The notes: generated by a model from the letters alone, not told the origin. 64,000 bases of DNA from Bidens hawaiensis (GCA_021521415.1 JAIQDT010000027.1:4673001-4737000); one strand, 5' to 3'; shown: positions 1-12,423, numbered from the stretch's first letter. Translations and numbers: made by a program.

Positions 1-1
1 C

Positions 2-3000
2 GATCCCATTCCCGACGAGCCTAACGTGGAAGATGAGGAGGCTTATTACGATTGGGTTAAGTACACCAAAGATTCGGTGCAAGCCTCTTGCCTCATGTTG
101 GGAACTATGATTCCCGAAATCCAAAAGGATTTCGAGCATTATGGGGCATACGACATGATAACTCAATTGAAGGAAATGTTCCTTCAACAAGCTAGAGCGG
201 AACGTTTCGAAACGGTTCGAGCGTTTCATGCATGTCGTATGGAGGAAACCCAAAGCGTCTCATCTTATGTCCTAAAGATGAAAAGCTACATTGAAAAGCT
301 TCGTAGGTTGAATTGTCCCGTCTCTAATGAGTTGGCTACGGATTTGATCCTCAACTCTTTGACCAAAAGGTTTGAAACCTTTGTCATGAACTATAACATG
401 AACGGGTGGGACAAAAGCATTGGTGAGCTTCACGCAATGCTAAGAACGGCCGAAGCGGGAATGGGTAAAAGGGTTTTACCCGTTCTAACAATCAATGAAG
501 GCAAAAGGGGACATAACTCCAACCCCAAAGCAAGTGTTGCTAAGGGCAAGGGCCACGTCCAAGGAAAGGGAAAGAGGAAAGCCATCACGCCCTACAAACC
601 GAAGGAAAAGAAGCAAAAGGTTGCGACGCAAGATCCATGCTTTGAGTGTGGAGAGATAGGTCATTGGAAAAGAAATTGTCCGACCTATCTCAAAGCGTTA
701 AAAGATAAGAGGGATGCGGAGCAAACCTCAGGTATTATCTTTACTATATATGTTGAACTAAATGTTATTTCTTCAAATACATGGGTACTTGATACCGGAT
801 GTGGAACTCACATTTGCAATTTGTTGCAGGGGTTCAAAAGAAGTAAGCAACTCAACAAAGGGGACATTAGTCTCTTTATGGGCAATGGAGCAAGAGTTGA
901 AGTCCAAGCTCAAGGAGACTACATGTTAAAGCTTCCAAGTGGTTTGGAAGTAATTTTGAAAAATGTTTTGTATGCTCCTAAGTTAAGGAGAAACATTATT
1001 TCCGTGTCCCTTTTAAAACAATGTGGCTTTGATCTTAAGTTTATTGATTATGATATTCATGTTTTGATGAATGGCATATTTTATTTTAAAGCTATACCCA
1101 TGAATGGTATATATGAAATAGATCAAAGTGGTATGTCACATAGTAGTTCAATGTATAATGTCAACACCAAGAAACTCAAGAAGGACTTGGGTGATCCCTA
1201 TCTTTGGCATTGTCGCCTTGGACATATAAGCAAGAATCGCATGCAAACTCTTCGCAAGAGTGGTATTCTAGAAACCAATGAGTTTGATTCATTTGATGTA
1301 TGTGAATCTTGTTTACAAGGCAAAATGACAAAGCAACCCTTTAATAAAACTTTTGAAAGGTCAAAAGAATTATTGGGTATCATACATTCGGATGTATGTG
1401 GTCCTTTTAGACCAATGACTAGGAATGGTGAAAGATACTTCATTACCTTTATTGACGATTATAGTCGATATGGTTATGTGTACTTAATGAAACACAAAGA
1501 TGAAGCTTTTGAAATGTTCAAAGACTTCAAAGCTGAAGTAGAAAGACAACTCAAAACCACAATCAAAGTACTTCGTAGTGATAGAGGAGGTGAATACCTA
1601 AGTAGTGTTTTTCAAGATCATCTTAAGAGTTGTGGAATTATTTCACAACTTACTCCACCTGGAACACCACAACATAATGGTGTGTCTGAAAGGAGAAATC
1701 GTACCCTATTAGATATGGTTCGATCGATGATGGCTAGAAGCACTTTACCTCTATCATTTTGGGGCTATGCTTTACTTTCCGCTGTTCGCATATTGAATAT
1801 GGCTCCAACCAAGAAAGTGGAGAAGACACCTTTTGAAGTATGGCATGGAAAGGCTCCATCGCTATCATTCTTAAAAGTTTGGGGTTGTGAAGCTTATGTA
1901 AAGCAATACACCCCAAACAAATTAGAAGTCCGATCCACTAAGTGTATCTTTATAGGTTATCCTAAAGATGATTTAGGATATTACTTTTACGATCCTAGTG
2001 AGCAAAATGTTATTATTGCTCGAAAGGGTAAGTTCTTGGAAACTAAGTTCCTTGAGGAAGGAACTAATAGTAGAACAGTGAAATTTGATGAGGATCAAGA
2101 ATCACAAGATGATACACAATTGGTTGATACTAGCACTCAACAAGAGGTTGTTGAAAGTGATCAAGTGGTTGATCAAAACACACAAAACGTTCGCAGATCT
2201 GGTAGAATTAGCAATCCACCTGAAAAATATGGATTTTTTTGTAGAAGGTTGCTACGTGGTAGATTCGGATGAACCGACCACATACCGTGATGCAATGTCC
2301 AAGAATGATTGTGACAAATGGCTTGAAGCCATGAACGTTGAGATGCAATCCATGTATGACAACCAAGTTTGGGAATTGGTTGAACCACCACTCAACTCCA
2401 AAGCTGTTGGAAGTAAGTGGGTTTTCAAAAGGAAAACTGATATGCATGGAAACTTGGATACTTATAAAGCAAGACTTGTAGCTAAAGGTTTCACTCAAAC
2501 TCAAGGGGTTGATTATGATGAAACTTTTTCGCCTGTGGCAATGCTAAAGTCTATTAGGATATTATTTGCCATAGCTGCACATTATGATTATGAAATCTGG
2601 CAAATGGATGTCAAGACCGCTTTCCTAAATGGATATCTTGAGGAAGATGTCTATATGGTTCAGCCTGAAGGTTTTGTCGATCCAAAACATCCTAATAAAG
2701 TATGCAAGTTAAAGAAATCAATCTATGGATTGAAACAAGCATCTAGAACTTGGAATCATCGTTTTGATGAAGAAATCAAAAGTTTTGGATTCATCAAGAA
2801 CGCTGATGAGGCTTGTGTGTATAAGAAAGCTAGTGGGAGTATAATTACCTTCTTAGTATTGTATGTCGATGACATTCTACTATTTGGAAATGACATTCCA
2901 ACCATGGAAAGCGTTAAGGCTTGGCTTGGAAGTAGATTTTCCATCAAGGATCTTGGTGAAGCTGCCTATATTTTGGGAATAAAGATCTATAGGGATAGGT

Positions 3001-3854
3001 CAAGGCGCTTGATAGGTTTGAACCAAAGTACATACATTGATAAGATCTTGAAAAGGTTCAAGATGGAAAACTCCAAGAAAGGTTTTGTACCTATTCAAAG
3101 AGGGACCATATTGAGTTCAGCTCAATGTCCAAGCTCAAAGGGTGAGCAAGACATGATGAAACAAATCCCATATGCTTCTGCTATAGGATCCATCATGTAT
3201 GCGATGATATGTACTAGACCGGATGTGTCATGCGCTTTGAGCATGACAAGCAGATACCAACAGAATCCAGGAGACAGTCATTGGATGGCTGTTAAGAGCA
3301 TATTGAAATACCTTAGGAGGACTAAGGATATGTTTCTGATATATGGATCTGGTGAGGAGGAACTCGCTATAAAAGGTTACACGGATGCGAGCTTCCAAAC
3401 TGATCGAGATGATTCTCGATCACAATCTGGGTATGTGTTCACTCTTAATGGAGGAGCTGTCTCTTGGAAGAGCTCAAAACAGGAAGTGGTAGCATTGTCC
3501 ACTACAGAATCAGAATACATCGCCGCTTCATTGGCAGCTCAGGAAGCTGCATGGTTGAAGAAATTCATTACTGATCTAGGGGTGGTCTCTTCCATTCAAG
3601 ACCCCCTAGAAATCTTTTGTGACAACGAGGGTGCGATTGCACAAATCAAGGAACCTCGTTCGCACCAAAAGACAAGGCACATAGAGCGGAGATTCAACTA
3701 CATAAGGGATGAAGTTGAAAAGGGAAAGATATGTATTCGCAAAGTTGGAACTGATCAAAATCTTGCGGATCCATTCACGAAGCTCCTAGAAAGACCGAAA
3801 CATGAGCGTCATGCGAGTGGCTTAGGACTTCGATATTCTAGTAATTGGATTTGA
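2..3854 (+). pseudogene. Element A gag-pol polyprotein, one frameshift
   Basis: Copia polyprotein for capsid, protease, integrase and RT/RNase H. Visible parts: gag with a CCHC knuckle (CFECGEIGHWKRNC, 638-679); protease DTG (791-799); integrase zinc motif HCRLGH...CESC near 1205-1320 and catalytic core with SDRGGEY and the HNGVSERRNR stretch (about 1390-1730); RT with YVDD (2862-2873); RNase H with STTESEY and FCDNEGA (about 3490-3640); stop TGA at 3852. The first reading frame leaves the family sequence at a run of seven T (2234-2240), where six would keep frame, and the RT frame takes over at once. This is the only break seen, so A is one base from an open polyprotein. It could be a real mutation or a homopolymer sequencing error. 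The true start lies upstream of the window. Confidence 0.9.
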
Positions 3855-4619
3855 TCTATTTTGTATTACGTTTAAAAGACTTTTGTAATTTAACTCTTTT
3901 ATATGATTATGGAATCTTGAGTTAAATTCTAATATTGCATGTTTAATCCATGAATAAGTTATCTTATTCTAAAAGTCCGTAGTCGATCACATTTGTGGGA
4001 ACAAATATGAAGCAAGACTATTATGAACTAGGATTGGTGGATATTCATAAGGAATGAATATGGAGCATAGGTTTGCTGCCAAAGTTCATAGATATTTGTG
4101 GGATACAAATATTGGACTGACCCGCTCTCAATATTACTACATGGAGTCGATTGACCTGATCATTAGTAATTTTGAGTAAAGGAGAATTTCATATTATCCT
4201 TAGACCTGAGATGTATATTGGGTCTTGATTTTCACCGAGTATTACACTTTGACTCTCCCCTTCGCTATTCGTAAAAGATGGTACATAAGGATGAGCTCAG
4301 GTGGAGTATAAAGTGATAGTGAGAGGCGTATACAGTCAAGACGGAATTTGTTCCTCTTATGTGTTGAGAGTTTAGATGTCTAAGGCCTGATAAAGTTGAA
4401 TTGTAAAGAGAATGATCACCTATGTTTCTTAGATTCAACATGACATCTAGTAACAAAGGGATATAATGATAGATTCACCTAAATCATATCAAGTAAGGGA
4501 CTTGAAGGGATGATGTTATTGAATGGCACTTCGTCAAACACATTAGGGGTGGTGAACTGTTGTTAGGCGGTATTCACCACTTGCATTAATTTTCTATGTA
4601 TCTCGTGCAAGTGGGAGAT
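3855..4619 (+). other. Noncoding 3' region of element A
   Basis: About 765 bases between the RNase H stop and the LTR with no supported gene. Element B carries a closely similar stretch (6456-7222). It ends in a purine-rich CAAGTGGGAGAT directly before the LTR, the expected polypurine tract for plus-strand priming. A short antisense open frame recurs in both copies but differs mostly at amino-acid-changing sites, so I do not call it a gene. Confidence 0.75.
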
Positions 4620-5516
4620 TGTTGGAATTACGTATGCCCGAGACACATACTTATACTAATGTGGCTAACTGTGTTTGATCCAAGTCGGGTCATACCCAAT
4701 AACAAGCTAGACGACACCAAATGTATTCTTTTAATGATTTGATCATTTAAACGAATACCGAACACTACGTGTGTAGAAAATTGGTTTTCTAAACAAACAC
4801 ACTTGAGGATTTAAATAAATTATCTGGATAATTTGTTTATATAAATTAATTATTTAATTGGTTAAATAATTACATAAATGTATGTGCATTTTATAAAAAT
4901 GAGTTTTATAAAATAAAAGGAGATGTTTTAAATGGTTAAAACAAAACAACAAAAAAAAAAAAAAAAAAAAAAAAAGGGAAAACCGGCCACCCCATGTGGG
5001 TGGTGGTTTTGGTTCAACCAAATGTTTTGTCCTTTTGTGTGGACCATCTCTTTATACTCCACCATTCACAAGACATGGATTTTTGATCTTGTCCCCATTT
5101 TGAATTCAAGAGTTGAATCAAAAATCCTCTCTCTCTTCCTCCTCCAAAAAAAACTCACGGCCAAAGAGGGGATTTTGGGAGAGCTTGGTGAGCTTGTTTA
5201 AGTGTTCATAAATCCTAGCAATCAAATTGGTGTTGTCACAAATAGCTTGGGGTATCACTATCTTGAGGTCTTCTTCTTTGGAGGCTTGCCATTCATCCAC
5301 CATCATCTTCAATATCTTACTTATTCTTCTAAAGGTAGAAGAAGGTACATTTACATTTTGTGAGCATATTGTTCTTGTAATTTTGATCCTTGTTCATTGG
5401 GTTTTGATTTTAACATAATGGTATGTTCATAACTAGATTTAAAATCTAAGCTTCCGTTGCGTTTTCTAGTTAAATATGGTTAACTTGACTTTGATAAACT
5501 TGTATAAAACCCAACA
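4620..5516 (+). repeat. 3' LTR of element A (897 bp)
   Basis: Starts TGTTGGAATTACG just after the polypurine tract and ends ACCCAACA, so the termini are the inverted TGTTGG/CCAACA. It matches the LTR of element B (7223-8105) at both ends and through much of its length, but diverges in the middle. It holds a run of 25 A (4951-4975) followed by a GC-richer CCGGCCACCCC stretch. Confidence 0.92.
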
Positions 5517-6455
5517 AAGGCTTGGCTTGGAAGTAGATTTTCCATCAAGGATCATGGTGAAGCTGCCTATATTTTGGGAATAAAGATCTATAGGGATAGG
5601 TCAAGGCGCTTGATAGGTTTGAACCAAAGTACATACATTGATAAAATCTTGAAAAGGTTCAAGATGGAAAACTCCAAGAAAGGTTTTGTACCTATTCAAA
5701 GAGGGACCATATTGAGTTCAGATCAATGTCCAAGCTCAAAGGGTGAGCAAGAGATGATGAAACAAATCCCATATGCTTCTGCTATAGGATCCATCATGTA
5801 TGCGATGATATGTACTAGACCGGATGTGTCATGCGCTTTGAGCATGACAAGCAGATACCAACAGAATCCAGGAAACAGTCATTGGATGGCTATTAAGAGC
5901 ATATTGAAATACCTTAGGAGAACTAAGGATATGTTTCTGATATATGGATCTGGTGAGGAGGAACTCGCTATAAAAGGTTACACGGATGCGAGCTTCCAAA
6001 CTGATCGAGATGATTCTCGATCACAATCTGGGTATGTGTTCACTCTTAATGGAGGAGCTGTCTCTTGGAAGAGCTCAAAACAGGAAGTGGTAGCATTGTC
6101 CACTACAGAATCAGAATACATCGCCGCTTCATTGGCAGCTCAGGAAGCTGCATGGTTGAAGAAGTTCATTTCTGATCTAGGGGTGGTCTCTTCCATTCAA
6201 GACCCCCTAGAAATCTTTTGTGACAACGAGGGTGCGATTGCTCAAATCAAGGAACCTCGTTCGCACCAAAAGACTAGGCACATAGAGCGGAGATTCAACT
6301 ACATAAGGGATGAAGTTGAAAAAGGAAAGATATGTATTCGCAAAGTTGGAACTGATCAAAATCTTGCGGATCCATTTACGAAGCTCCTAGAAAGACCGAA
6401 ACATGAGCGTCATGCGAGTAGCTTAGGACTTCGATATTCTAGTAATTGGATTTGA
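5517..6455 (+). CDS. Element B RT/RNase H, 3' end of pol (truncated at left)
   Basis: Open in one frame from the junction codon AAG at 5517 to TGA at 6453-6455, 312 codons with no lesion. It covers the RT C-terminal part and RNase H (STTESEY, FCDNEGA, HQKTRHIERR), and is nearly identical to 2916-3854 of element A at the same length of 939 bases. The RT catalytic YVDD lies upstream and is missing because the gene is split by insertion of A. It has no start codon of its own and cannot be a functional gene as it stands. Identity with A shows the two copies are close relatives. Confidence 0.88.
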   Translation, partial: KAWLGSRFSIKDHGEAAYILGIKIYRDRSRRLIGLNQSTYIDKILKRFKMENSKKGFVPIQRGTILSSDQCPSSKGEQEMMKQIPYASAIGSIMYAMICTRPDVSCALSMTSRYQQNPGNSHWMAIKSILKYLRRTKDMFLIYGSGEEELAIKGYTDASFQTDRDDSRSQSGYVFTLNGGAVSWKSSKQEVVALSTTESEYIAASLAAQEAAWLKKFISDLGVVSSIQDPLEIFCDNEGAIAQIKEPRSHQKTRHIERRFNYIRDEVEKGKICIRKVGTDQNLADPFTKLLERPKHERHASSLGLRYSSNWI

Positions 6456-7222
6456 TCTATTTTGTATTAACGTTTAAAAGACTTTTGTAATTTAACTCTT
6501 TTAATATGATTATGGAATCTTGAGTTAAAATTCTAATTTTGCATGTTTAATCCATGAATAAGTTATCTTATTCTAAAAGTCCGTAGTCGATCACGTTTGT
6601 GGGAACAAATATGAAGCAAGACTATTATGAACTAGGATTGGTGGATATTCATAAGGAATGAATATGGAGCATGGGTTTGCTGCCAAGGTTCATAGATATT
6701 TGTGGGATACAAATATTGGACTGACCCGCTCTCAATATTACTACATGGAGTCTTTGGACCTGATCATTAGTAATTTTGAGTAAAGGAGAATTTCATATTA
6801 TCCTTAGACCTGAGATGTATACTGGGTCTTGATTTTCACCGAGTATTACACTTTGACTCTCCCCTTCGCTATTCGTAAAAGATGGTACATAAGGATGAGC
6901 TCGGGTAGAGTACAAAGTGATAATGAGAGGCGTATACAGTCAAGATGGAATTTGTTCCTCTTATGTGTTGAGAGTTTAGATGTCTAAGGCCTGATAAAGT
7001 TGAATTGAAAAGAGAATGATCACCTATGTCTCTTAGATCCAACATGACATCTAGTAACAAAGGGATATAATGATAGATTCACCTAAATCATATCAAGTAA
7101 GGAACTTGAAGGGATGATGTTATTGAATGGCACTTCGTCAAACACATTAGGGGTGGTGGACCGAGTTAGGCGGGATTCACCACTAGCATTAATTGTCTAC
7201 GTATCTCGTTCAAGTGGGAGAT
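6456..7222 (+). other. Noncoding 3' region of element B
   Basis: Counterpart of 3855-4619 in element A, similar throughout with scattered substitutions and small indels. Ends in CAAGTGGGAGAT, the polypurine tract. No gene seen. Confidence 0.75.
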
Positions 7223-8105
7223 TGTTGGAATTTCGTATGCCCGAGACACGTATTTAGATTAATGTGGCTAACTGTGCTTGATCCAAGTCGGGTCATACCC
7301 AATAACGAGCTAGATAGACATCGGATTGTATTTGTTTAAGATATGATCTTTAAACAAATACCGAACACAAAGTTTAGGAAATCGGTTTTTCTGAAAAATT
7401 GCACTTGAAAGATTAAAATAAATAATTTGGATTATTTATTTATTTATTTAATTATTTAATTGGTTAAATAATTAAGAAAAGATTATAAAATAGTTTTATA
7501 ATAGTGTAGGCTAGTTTTATATATATGTGATATATATAAATGAATGAATAAAAAAAAAAAAAAAAAAAAAAAAAGGAAGGGATGGGTGGCCGGTTTGGGT
7601 GGGACCCACCACCACCCCAACAAGCCAATGTGATCAAGGTCTCTTGGTTATTTTTTTGGTTAAAAACCCCACTAGCCTACACATGCAATGGATCACTTTT
7701 TCTTTCAAATTTAAAAGTGCAAAAACCTCCTACTCTCCCTCTCCTTTTCTTCTCGGCCGAAACAAGCAAGGGAGGAGGGCTTGGGTGCTCGGTTTTCTAG
7801 TGTTCTTGTCCTAACACTCATCCGTGTTGCTCGTGGGTATCACCTCTTGAGGCATCCTACTCTTGGAGGCTAGTCCATCTTCCTCTTCATATCATCCTAC
7901 TATTTTGAGGTAAAAGAGTTATTGTTATTATTAATTTTGTAAGCCTTTAGTTCTTGTAGATTGATCCTATTTCGGGTTTTAGCCTTGTTACATATTGGTA
8001 TGTTTCATAAAATTAACAATAGGTTGTTGATATTATCATGCTTCCGTTGCTAGATTAGTAAAAATGTTTCAACTAATAATCTAAAATAGATGCCAAAACC
8101 CAACA
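7223..8105 (+). repeat. 3' LTR of element B (883 bp)
   Basis: TGTTGGAATTTCG at the start and AACCCAACA at the end. Like the A LTR it holds a run of 25 A (7550-7574) followed by a G-rich stretch with GGCCGG. The middle has drifted far from the A LTR, much more than the RT region has. Confidence 0.92.
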
Positions 8106-9583
8106 AGATTGCTACTTCAAGTGATTCTAATGTATTGTGTGCGTATGCCGATAATCACTCATCGGGAATCATGAATATCGATAAATACACTTGCTTTCTG
8201 TCTCAAATAGAGCCAACGAGTGTTCATATGGCACCTGAAGATTCTTCTTGGGTAGAGCCAATGCAGGAAGAGTTGCAACAACTTAATCGATTGGGGTATT
8301 TGAGATCTCATTGACAAGCCTGTTAAAATTAAAAAGCCTATTCCAACAAATGGGTATTTAAATTCAAGAAAGATGATCGTGGGTCATTGTCAATAATAAA
8401 GAACGTTTGGTTGTGCAAGGACTTCATCATGAAGAAGGCATAGATTGCACAGAATTATATGCTCTAGTTGCCCTATTGGAGGCTACGCAAATATTTTTGG
8501 CCTATGCAGCTTTCAAGAATATTAAGGTTCATAAAATGGATATCAAGAGTGTGTTTCTCAACGGGGGACTTAACGAGGAGGTATTTGTGTTGCAGCCTCC
8601 TGGTTTTGAAGATCCAGATTATCCATACATTGTTTATAGATTGAACAAGGCTCTTTATGGTCTACACTAAGCCACGGGAGCTAGGTACGACACACTTGCT
8701 GACCATCTTACCGATAATGGCTTCAAACGAGGAACCGTGAACCGTAGTCTCTTCAAACGACAAGCTGTGTAAGGACTTTGAAAAGTCGATGCAGACAAAT
8801 TTTAAATAAGCTCGATGGGGGAGATGGATTTCTTCTTAGGGTCGAAGGTTCATTAGTCTGACGCTGAAATTGTTGTTCATCAGACAAATATGTGAACGAA
8901 GTCTTCAGCCGATTGAAGATTACTGCCAGAAAAATCCCTTTGACTCCGTTGAACCCACCCTTTATCGAGCAATGATTGGTTGTTTAACATAGTTAACTTC
9001 TTGTCATCCTGATATCATGTTTGCTGTTTTTTTGTGTGCCAAGTATCAATCGAGTCCCCGAGTGACATCATCTAGCGGCGGTAAAACGTATACTTCACTA
9101 TATGAGAGGTAATCCTGACACCGGGTTATGGTATCCCAAGGCTGATAGCTTTGAACAAACTGCATTTTCCATTCTGTTTATGGAGGATGCAAGATGAATT
9201 TCAAATCTACTACAACGGGTTGTCAATTTCTAGGAAGCCGGCTTGTTTCCTGGCAGTGTAAGAAGCAGATAACGGTCTCCACTTCAACAGCAGAAGCAGA
9301 GTATGTGGCAGCCTCGAGTTGCTGTTCACAGGTTCTTTCGATCCAACAACACTTGCGGGATTATGGTTGGAAGTTTTTACTACACCCATTTTTGTTGATA
9401 ACTCTGCTACTATTAGTAACACCAAGAACCCCGTGCGCTACTCTAAAACAAAGAATATCGAAATTCGATATCATTTTATCCGTTATTGTTTTGAAAAGAA
9501 ATTAATTGATCTGTTTACCAAAGTTTTGGTAAAACACACTTTAACTTTTTGTTTCTCTTGCTGATATCCTTAAAATCGGATAA
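8106..9583 (+). pseudogene. Element C pol remnant (RT and RNase H)
   Basis: Matches the RT/RNase H half of element G pol (43530-45190) in pieces in several frames. Recognisable parts: the pre-RT linker (SSDSNVLCAYADNHSSG), RT fragments around 8407-8670 (KMDIKSVFLNGG, EVFVLQPPGFEDPDYP), and RNase H around 9194-9500 (STSTAEAEYVAASSCCSQV). The catalytic YVDD block is missing or scrambled between about 8700 and 8900. The end aligns to the G stop: LADILKIG then TAA at 9581-9583. Many frameshifts and stops; dead. Confidence 0.88.
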
Positions 9584-12423
9584 TCATTTTATTGGTTTTT
9601 GTTTATTCTATTTTGATTATTTTATGGTTTTGGGTTTTGGGGAGAAAATGATAAAAGACAAAAATATTGTGATTTCAGTTTGTTTAAAGAAAAATCCAAA
9701 AACATTAAACATTTGTAAAAGGTAAAAATATTGTGATTTTGGTATGTATGGAGAAACACCAAAAACATTCAGATAATTCAAAATCTCAAAAACATTTTTG
9801 CACTCTTTCGCTTAAAATTATGCCAGATACTCAAATTTAAAAGACATATTTTTGTATATGTTTGGTCCTGATATCTACTTGTAGATTTATAGGATAGTCA
9901 TTTATCAATAAACTGAAAGTGACTGGGGCGATTGAATTTAAATGCTCCTAAAAAATGAGTTTTGAAGCAAAAAGAGAAAATGATAGTACATTGATTGTTT
10001 AGTCCCATTTCCATATAAAAATAAGCATAAAAGGCTGAGTGCTTAATTGCATTAGTGCATTGATAGGTCTTGAACAAGGTGTAAAGTATGTGATATAAAC
10101 ATAAAGAACTGCCATATTGAAAGAAGTGTCAATCTCTTCAAAAAATCTCAGTAATGATGGAAGAAATGAAATAACCTGTCATACTCAAGCCTTATATTTG
10201 TCTGATCACCAAAAACAAAAATTCAAAATAAAATGCATTTAGTTTATGGTTAACACTTCAATGGTGTATGGATTTATGGGCTTAAATTCGGTATTGATGG
10301 CATGCATCCGGTTTCCGGACACTGTGAGCCTTTATGCAGCTTAATTATCTGGGTATTGATAAACATGAATATTTCAAAAGATTTTAGAGCAAACCTAAAG
10401 TCATTAAACTTGATCAGTACTGTACATCGTACAAATTCATTACTGACTTAATCAAAATCCGGTGTTAGTCATACATTGTTCCTCCCTTACGTGCATTTCA
10501 ATACCAGTAAGAAATGGACCCCAGGGGATACAATGTGTGTAAGCCTACAGATTAACTCGTGCATACTCATTCACAGTAAAGGAATCATGGTGTATCGCTT
10601 GATAATGGGGGTATACCTTGAAGTGGGGATTATGAGCTGAGATTGTTTAGTTTATAAATCTATAAAATCTATATTTTGATCAGCAGCATAATGGTTTAAG
10701 TCAAGTTGGGGTGATATGGTAAAAGTCAAACTAAGCCAGAACCGAGATTAAAAGCTGATAGTTTCTGATATTCTGTGCCATAATTGAAAATTAAACCATA
10801 TCACAAAAATATTAAAAGGTTTGTTATAAGATTTAAGTGGACAACAATATCAATGACCGACTTAACACAAGTCATAATAACTCGGAAATATAAAACTGAG
10901 ATGGAAGGCGATTTGGTCAATATGATTCTCTGCTTAACTCACGAAAATATGTACTTCTTTCGTAGAATAGTTTTATATTTTATTGTGTTTTATATGCTTT
11001 TTTAATTCAAAAATATTCAAAAATCCAAAAATACTGTGTTTTTCTAATTTTTTTTTGTTTTCTGCTTTATTTTCGATTTTTGAGCTAAAGGGTACATATT
11101 TGAAAAAGAAAATATCAAAAAGATTTTCCCAATTTTATTTAATTGATTTAAATTATTTGTTCTTAACTTATGTGTTTGAACGCAAACCACGTTAAGGTAT
11201 GACATGGTACTCCGAGTGGTAAGAATCTTAAGGTAAAGTTCATCGGGACATGAGTTTCGATGGATTATTTAATCCTTAAAATTTAAAATGAAATATTTCC
11301 ATTATAAATTGATTATTTAATTGCTATTTGCTGTGTGGATTCATAACGAATAGAATCTATTTACTATCTATACTGATAAAAAATGTGGGTCATTCATTAT
11401 TTATTTGGATAACAAATAAGCTCATTCGCTATCATTATTTTCTTCCGCTACACTGATAACATATGACCCCATTCGTCATCATTATTGATAACGAATGAAG
11501 AACGAATCTGAGTTTATTCGTTATGGAATTTAATATATCATTCATTCGTTAACGTGGTTAACGAATGAACCAACGAATAAGAACCATTCGTTAATTTTGA
11601 TTTAATGAATGGGTTCATTCATTTGTCTAGGTTTGCGTGCAAATTCGTCTTATATGTTAAACAGTGGGTGAACGAATCGACCCATTCATTCATATCAATT
11701 ATCATTTTCCCTAGAAAACCTCTGGCAAATTTTTCCAGATTTCTCAACATTCATTAAACCTTGTTTTGTTGATCTAGTAATAATCCTAAGGTATAAACGA
11801 TCAAAACGGGAAGATTTTCTTTGATTTTCATCAATGATTAAAGGGTTAATTAGTCATATCTTTAATCGGGTTCTGAGTCATGAACATAAATCACAGTAAT
11901 AGTTGTTTTTAACCTTAATGTTTGTTTGGGATTTTGTATCGATGATATTTTGAGTCCATTCATGCTCAAATTATGCTGATTAATCATCATAATATGGTTT
12001 ACCTGGATTTCCGATTGCATGTAGACTGTTGGTGCTTTTCCTTAATTTTGACTTTGACAATTGAGGTCAAAGTTGATAATTATTGATGTAATTCATTATG
12101 AACAATGAAGGGACACCCATTATTGTTTAAGTCCATCCGTTAATTTGCTATACATTCGTGAATGGACAATCATTCACATGATTTTATATCAAATGAACAT
12201 TCATTTGGTTTCATTCATTATTATTTATACGTTAGTCATTAATTCGCTAATATGAATATAACGAATCATGCTATCGCTATAACGAATGACACCATTCGTC
12301 ATAATACATGAACTAACGAATGACACTTGTAATTTAATTTTAAAAATAGAATTTTAAAATTTTAAATAGTTTAATAGTAATGTTCGTTTTCACTAATCCT
12401 CAGGTGTATGTATTTTCAAAAAT
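9584..12423 (+). other. Element C pol to accessory-gene spacer (noncoding)
   Basis: Nearly 2.8 kb without a gene, yet clearly alignable to the spacer of G (45191-48251). In order: A-rich DNA with a PPT-like GGGGAGAAAA near 9640; the conserved hairpin block (9808-9930); a well conserved 300-base stretch (about 10310-10610); arrays of ATTCGTTA/TAACGAAT motifs (about 11340-11690 and 12120-12320); a weak TATA-like TTATATG near 11650; a splice-donor-like AAG|GTATAA at 11790/11791; and an acceptor-like CACTAATCCTCAG ending at 12403, 20 bases before the accessory ATG. Confidence 0.7.
9808..9930 (+). other. Conserved two-hairpin block, element C copy
   Basis: Starts TCGCTTAAAATTATG and ends GGGGCG. 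Hairpin 1 pairs 9844-9849 with 9856-9861 (ACATAT/ATATGT, 6-base loop). Then the invariant GGTCC (9864-9868). Hairpin 2 pairs 9873-9877 with 9882-9886 (ATCTA/TAGAT) around loop CTTG. The same layout recurs in G and twice in I with different but still pairing stem bases. It lies about 225 bases after the pol stop. Function unknown. Confidence 0.65.

Larger units (their letters stand above)
1..5516 (+). mobile_element. Element A: Ty1/copia retrotransposon, 5' end outside window
   Basis: Coding DNA is already open at base 1, so the 5' LTR, PBS and start of gag are off the left edge. Order is gag, protease, integrase, RT, RNase H, which is the copia order. A noncoding stretch and an LTR (4620-5516) follow. 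Immediately after the LTR the sequence resumes inside the RT gene of another copy of the same family, at AAGGC, the bases found at the homologous site of A (2916-2920). The simplest reading is that A inserted into B with a 5-bp duplication AAGGC; the left copy would be outside the window. I do not assign a copia lineage. Confidence 0.9.
5517..8105 (+). mobile_element. Element B: 3' part of a second copy of the A family
   Basis: RT/RNase H, 3' noncoding DNA and LTR collinear with element A from 2916 onward. Its 5' part is presumably left of the window, on the far side of A. Its LTR ends at 8105 and the next base begins RT-upstream sequence of a different, Sirevirus-like element (C). So B is inserted in C; the 5 bases after the LTR are AGATT, whose partner would be off-window. 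Confidence 0.88.

Noticed and set aside
4265..4456. A 63-codon minus-strand open frame in the A 3' region, with a counterpart in B (6869-7060).
   Set aside because: Open in both copies only because the copies are closely similar. The differences mostly change amino acids and no domain or start context supports a gene.
4932..5201. Apparent Lys-rich protein starting in the A25 run.
   Set aside because: Poly(A) translates as Lys; the rest is LTR.
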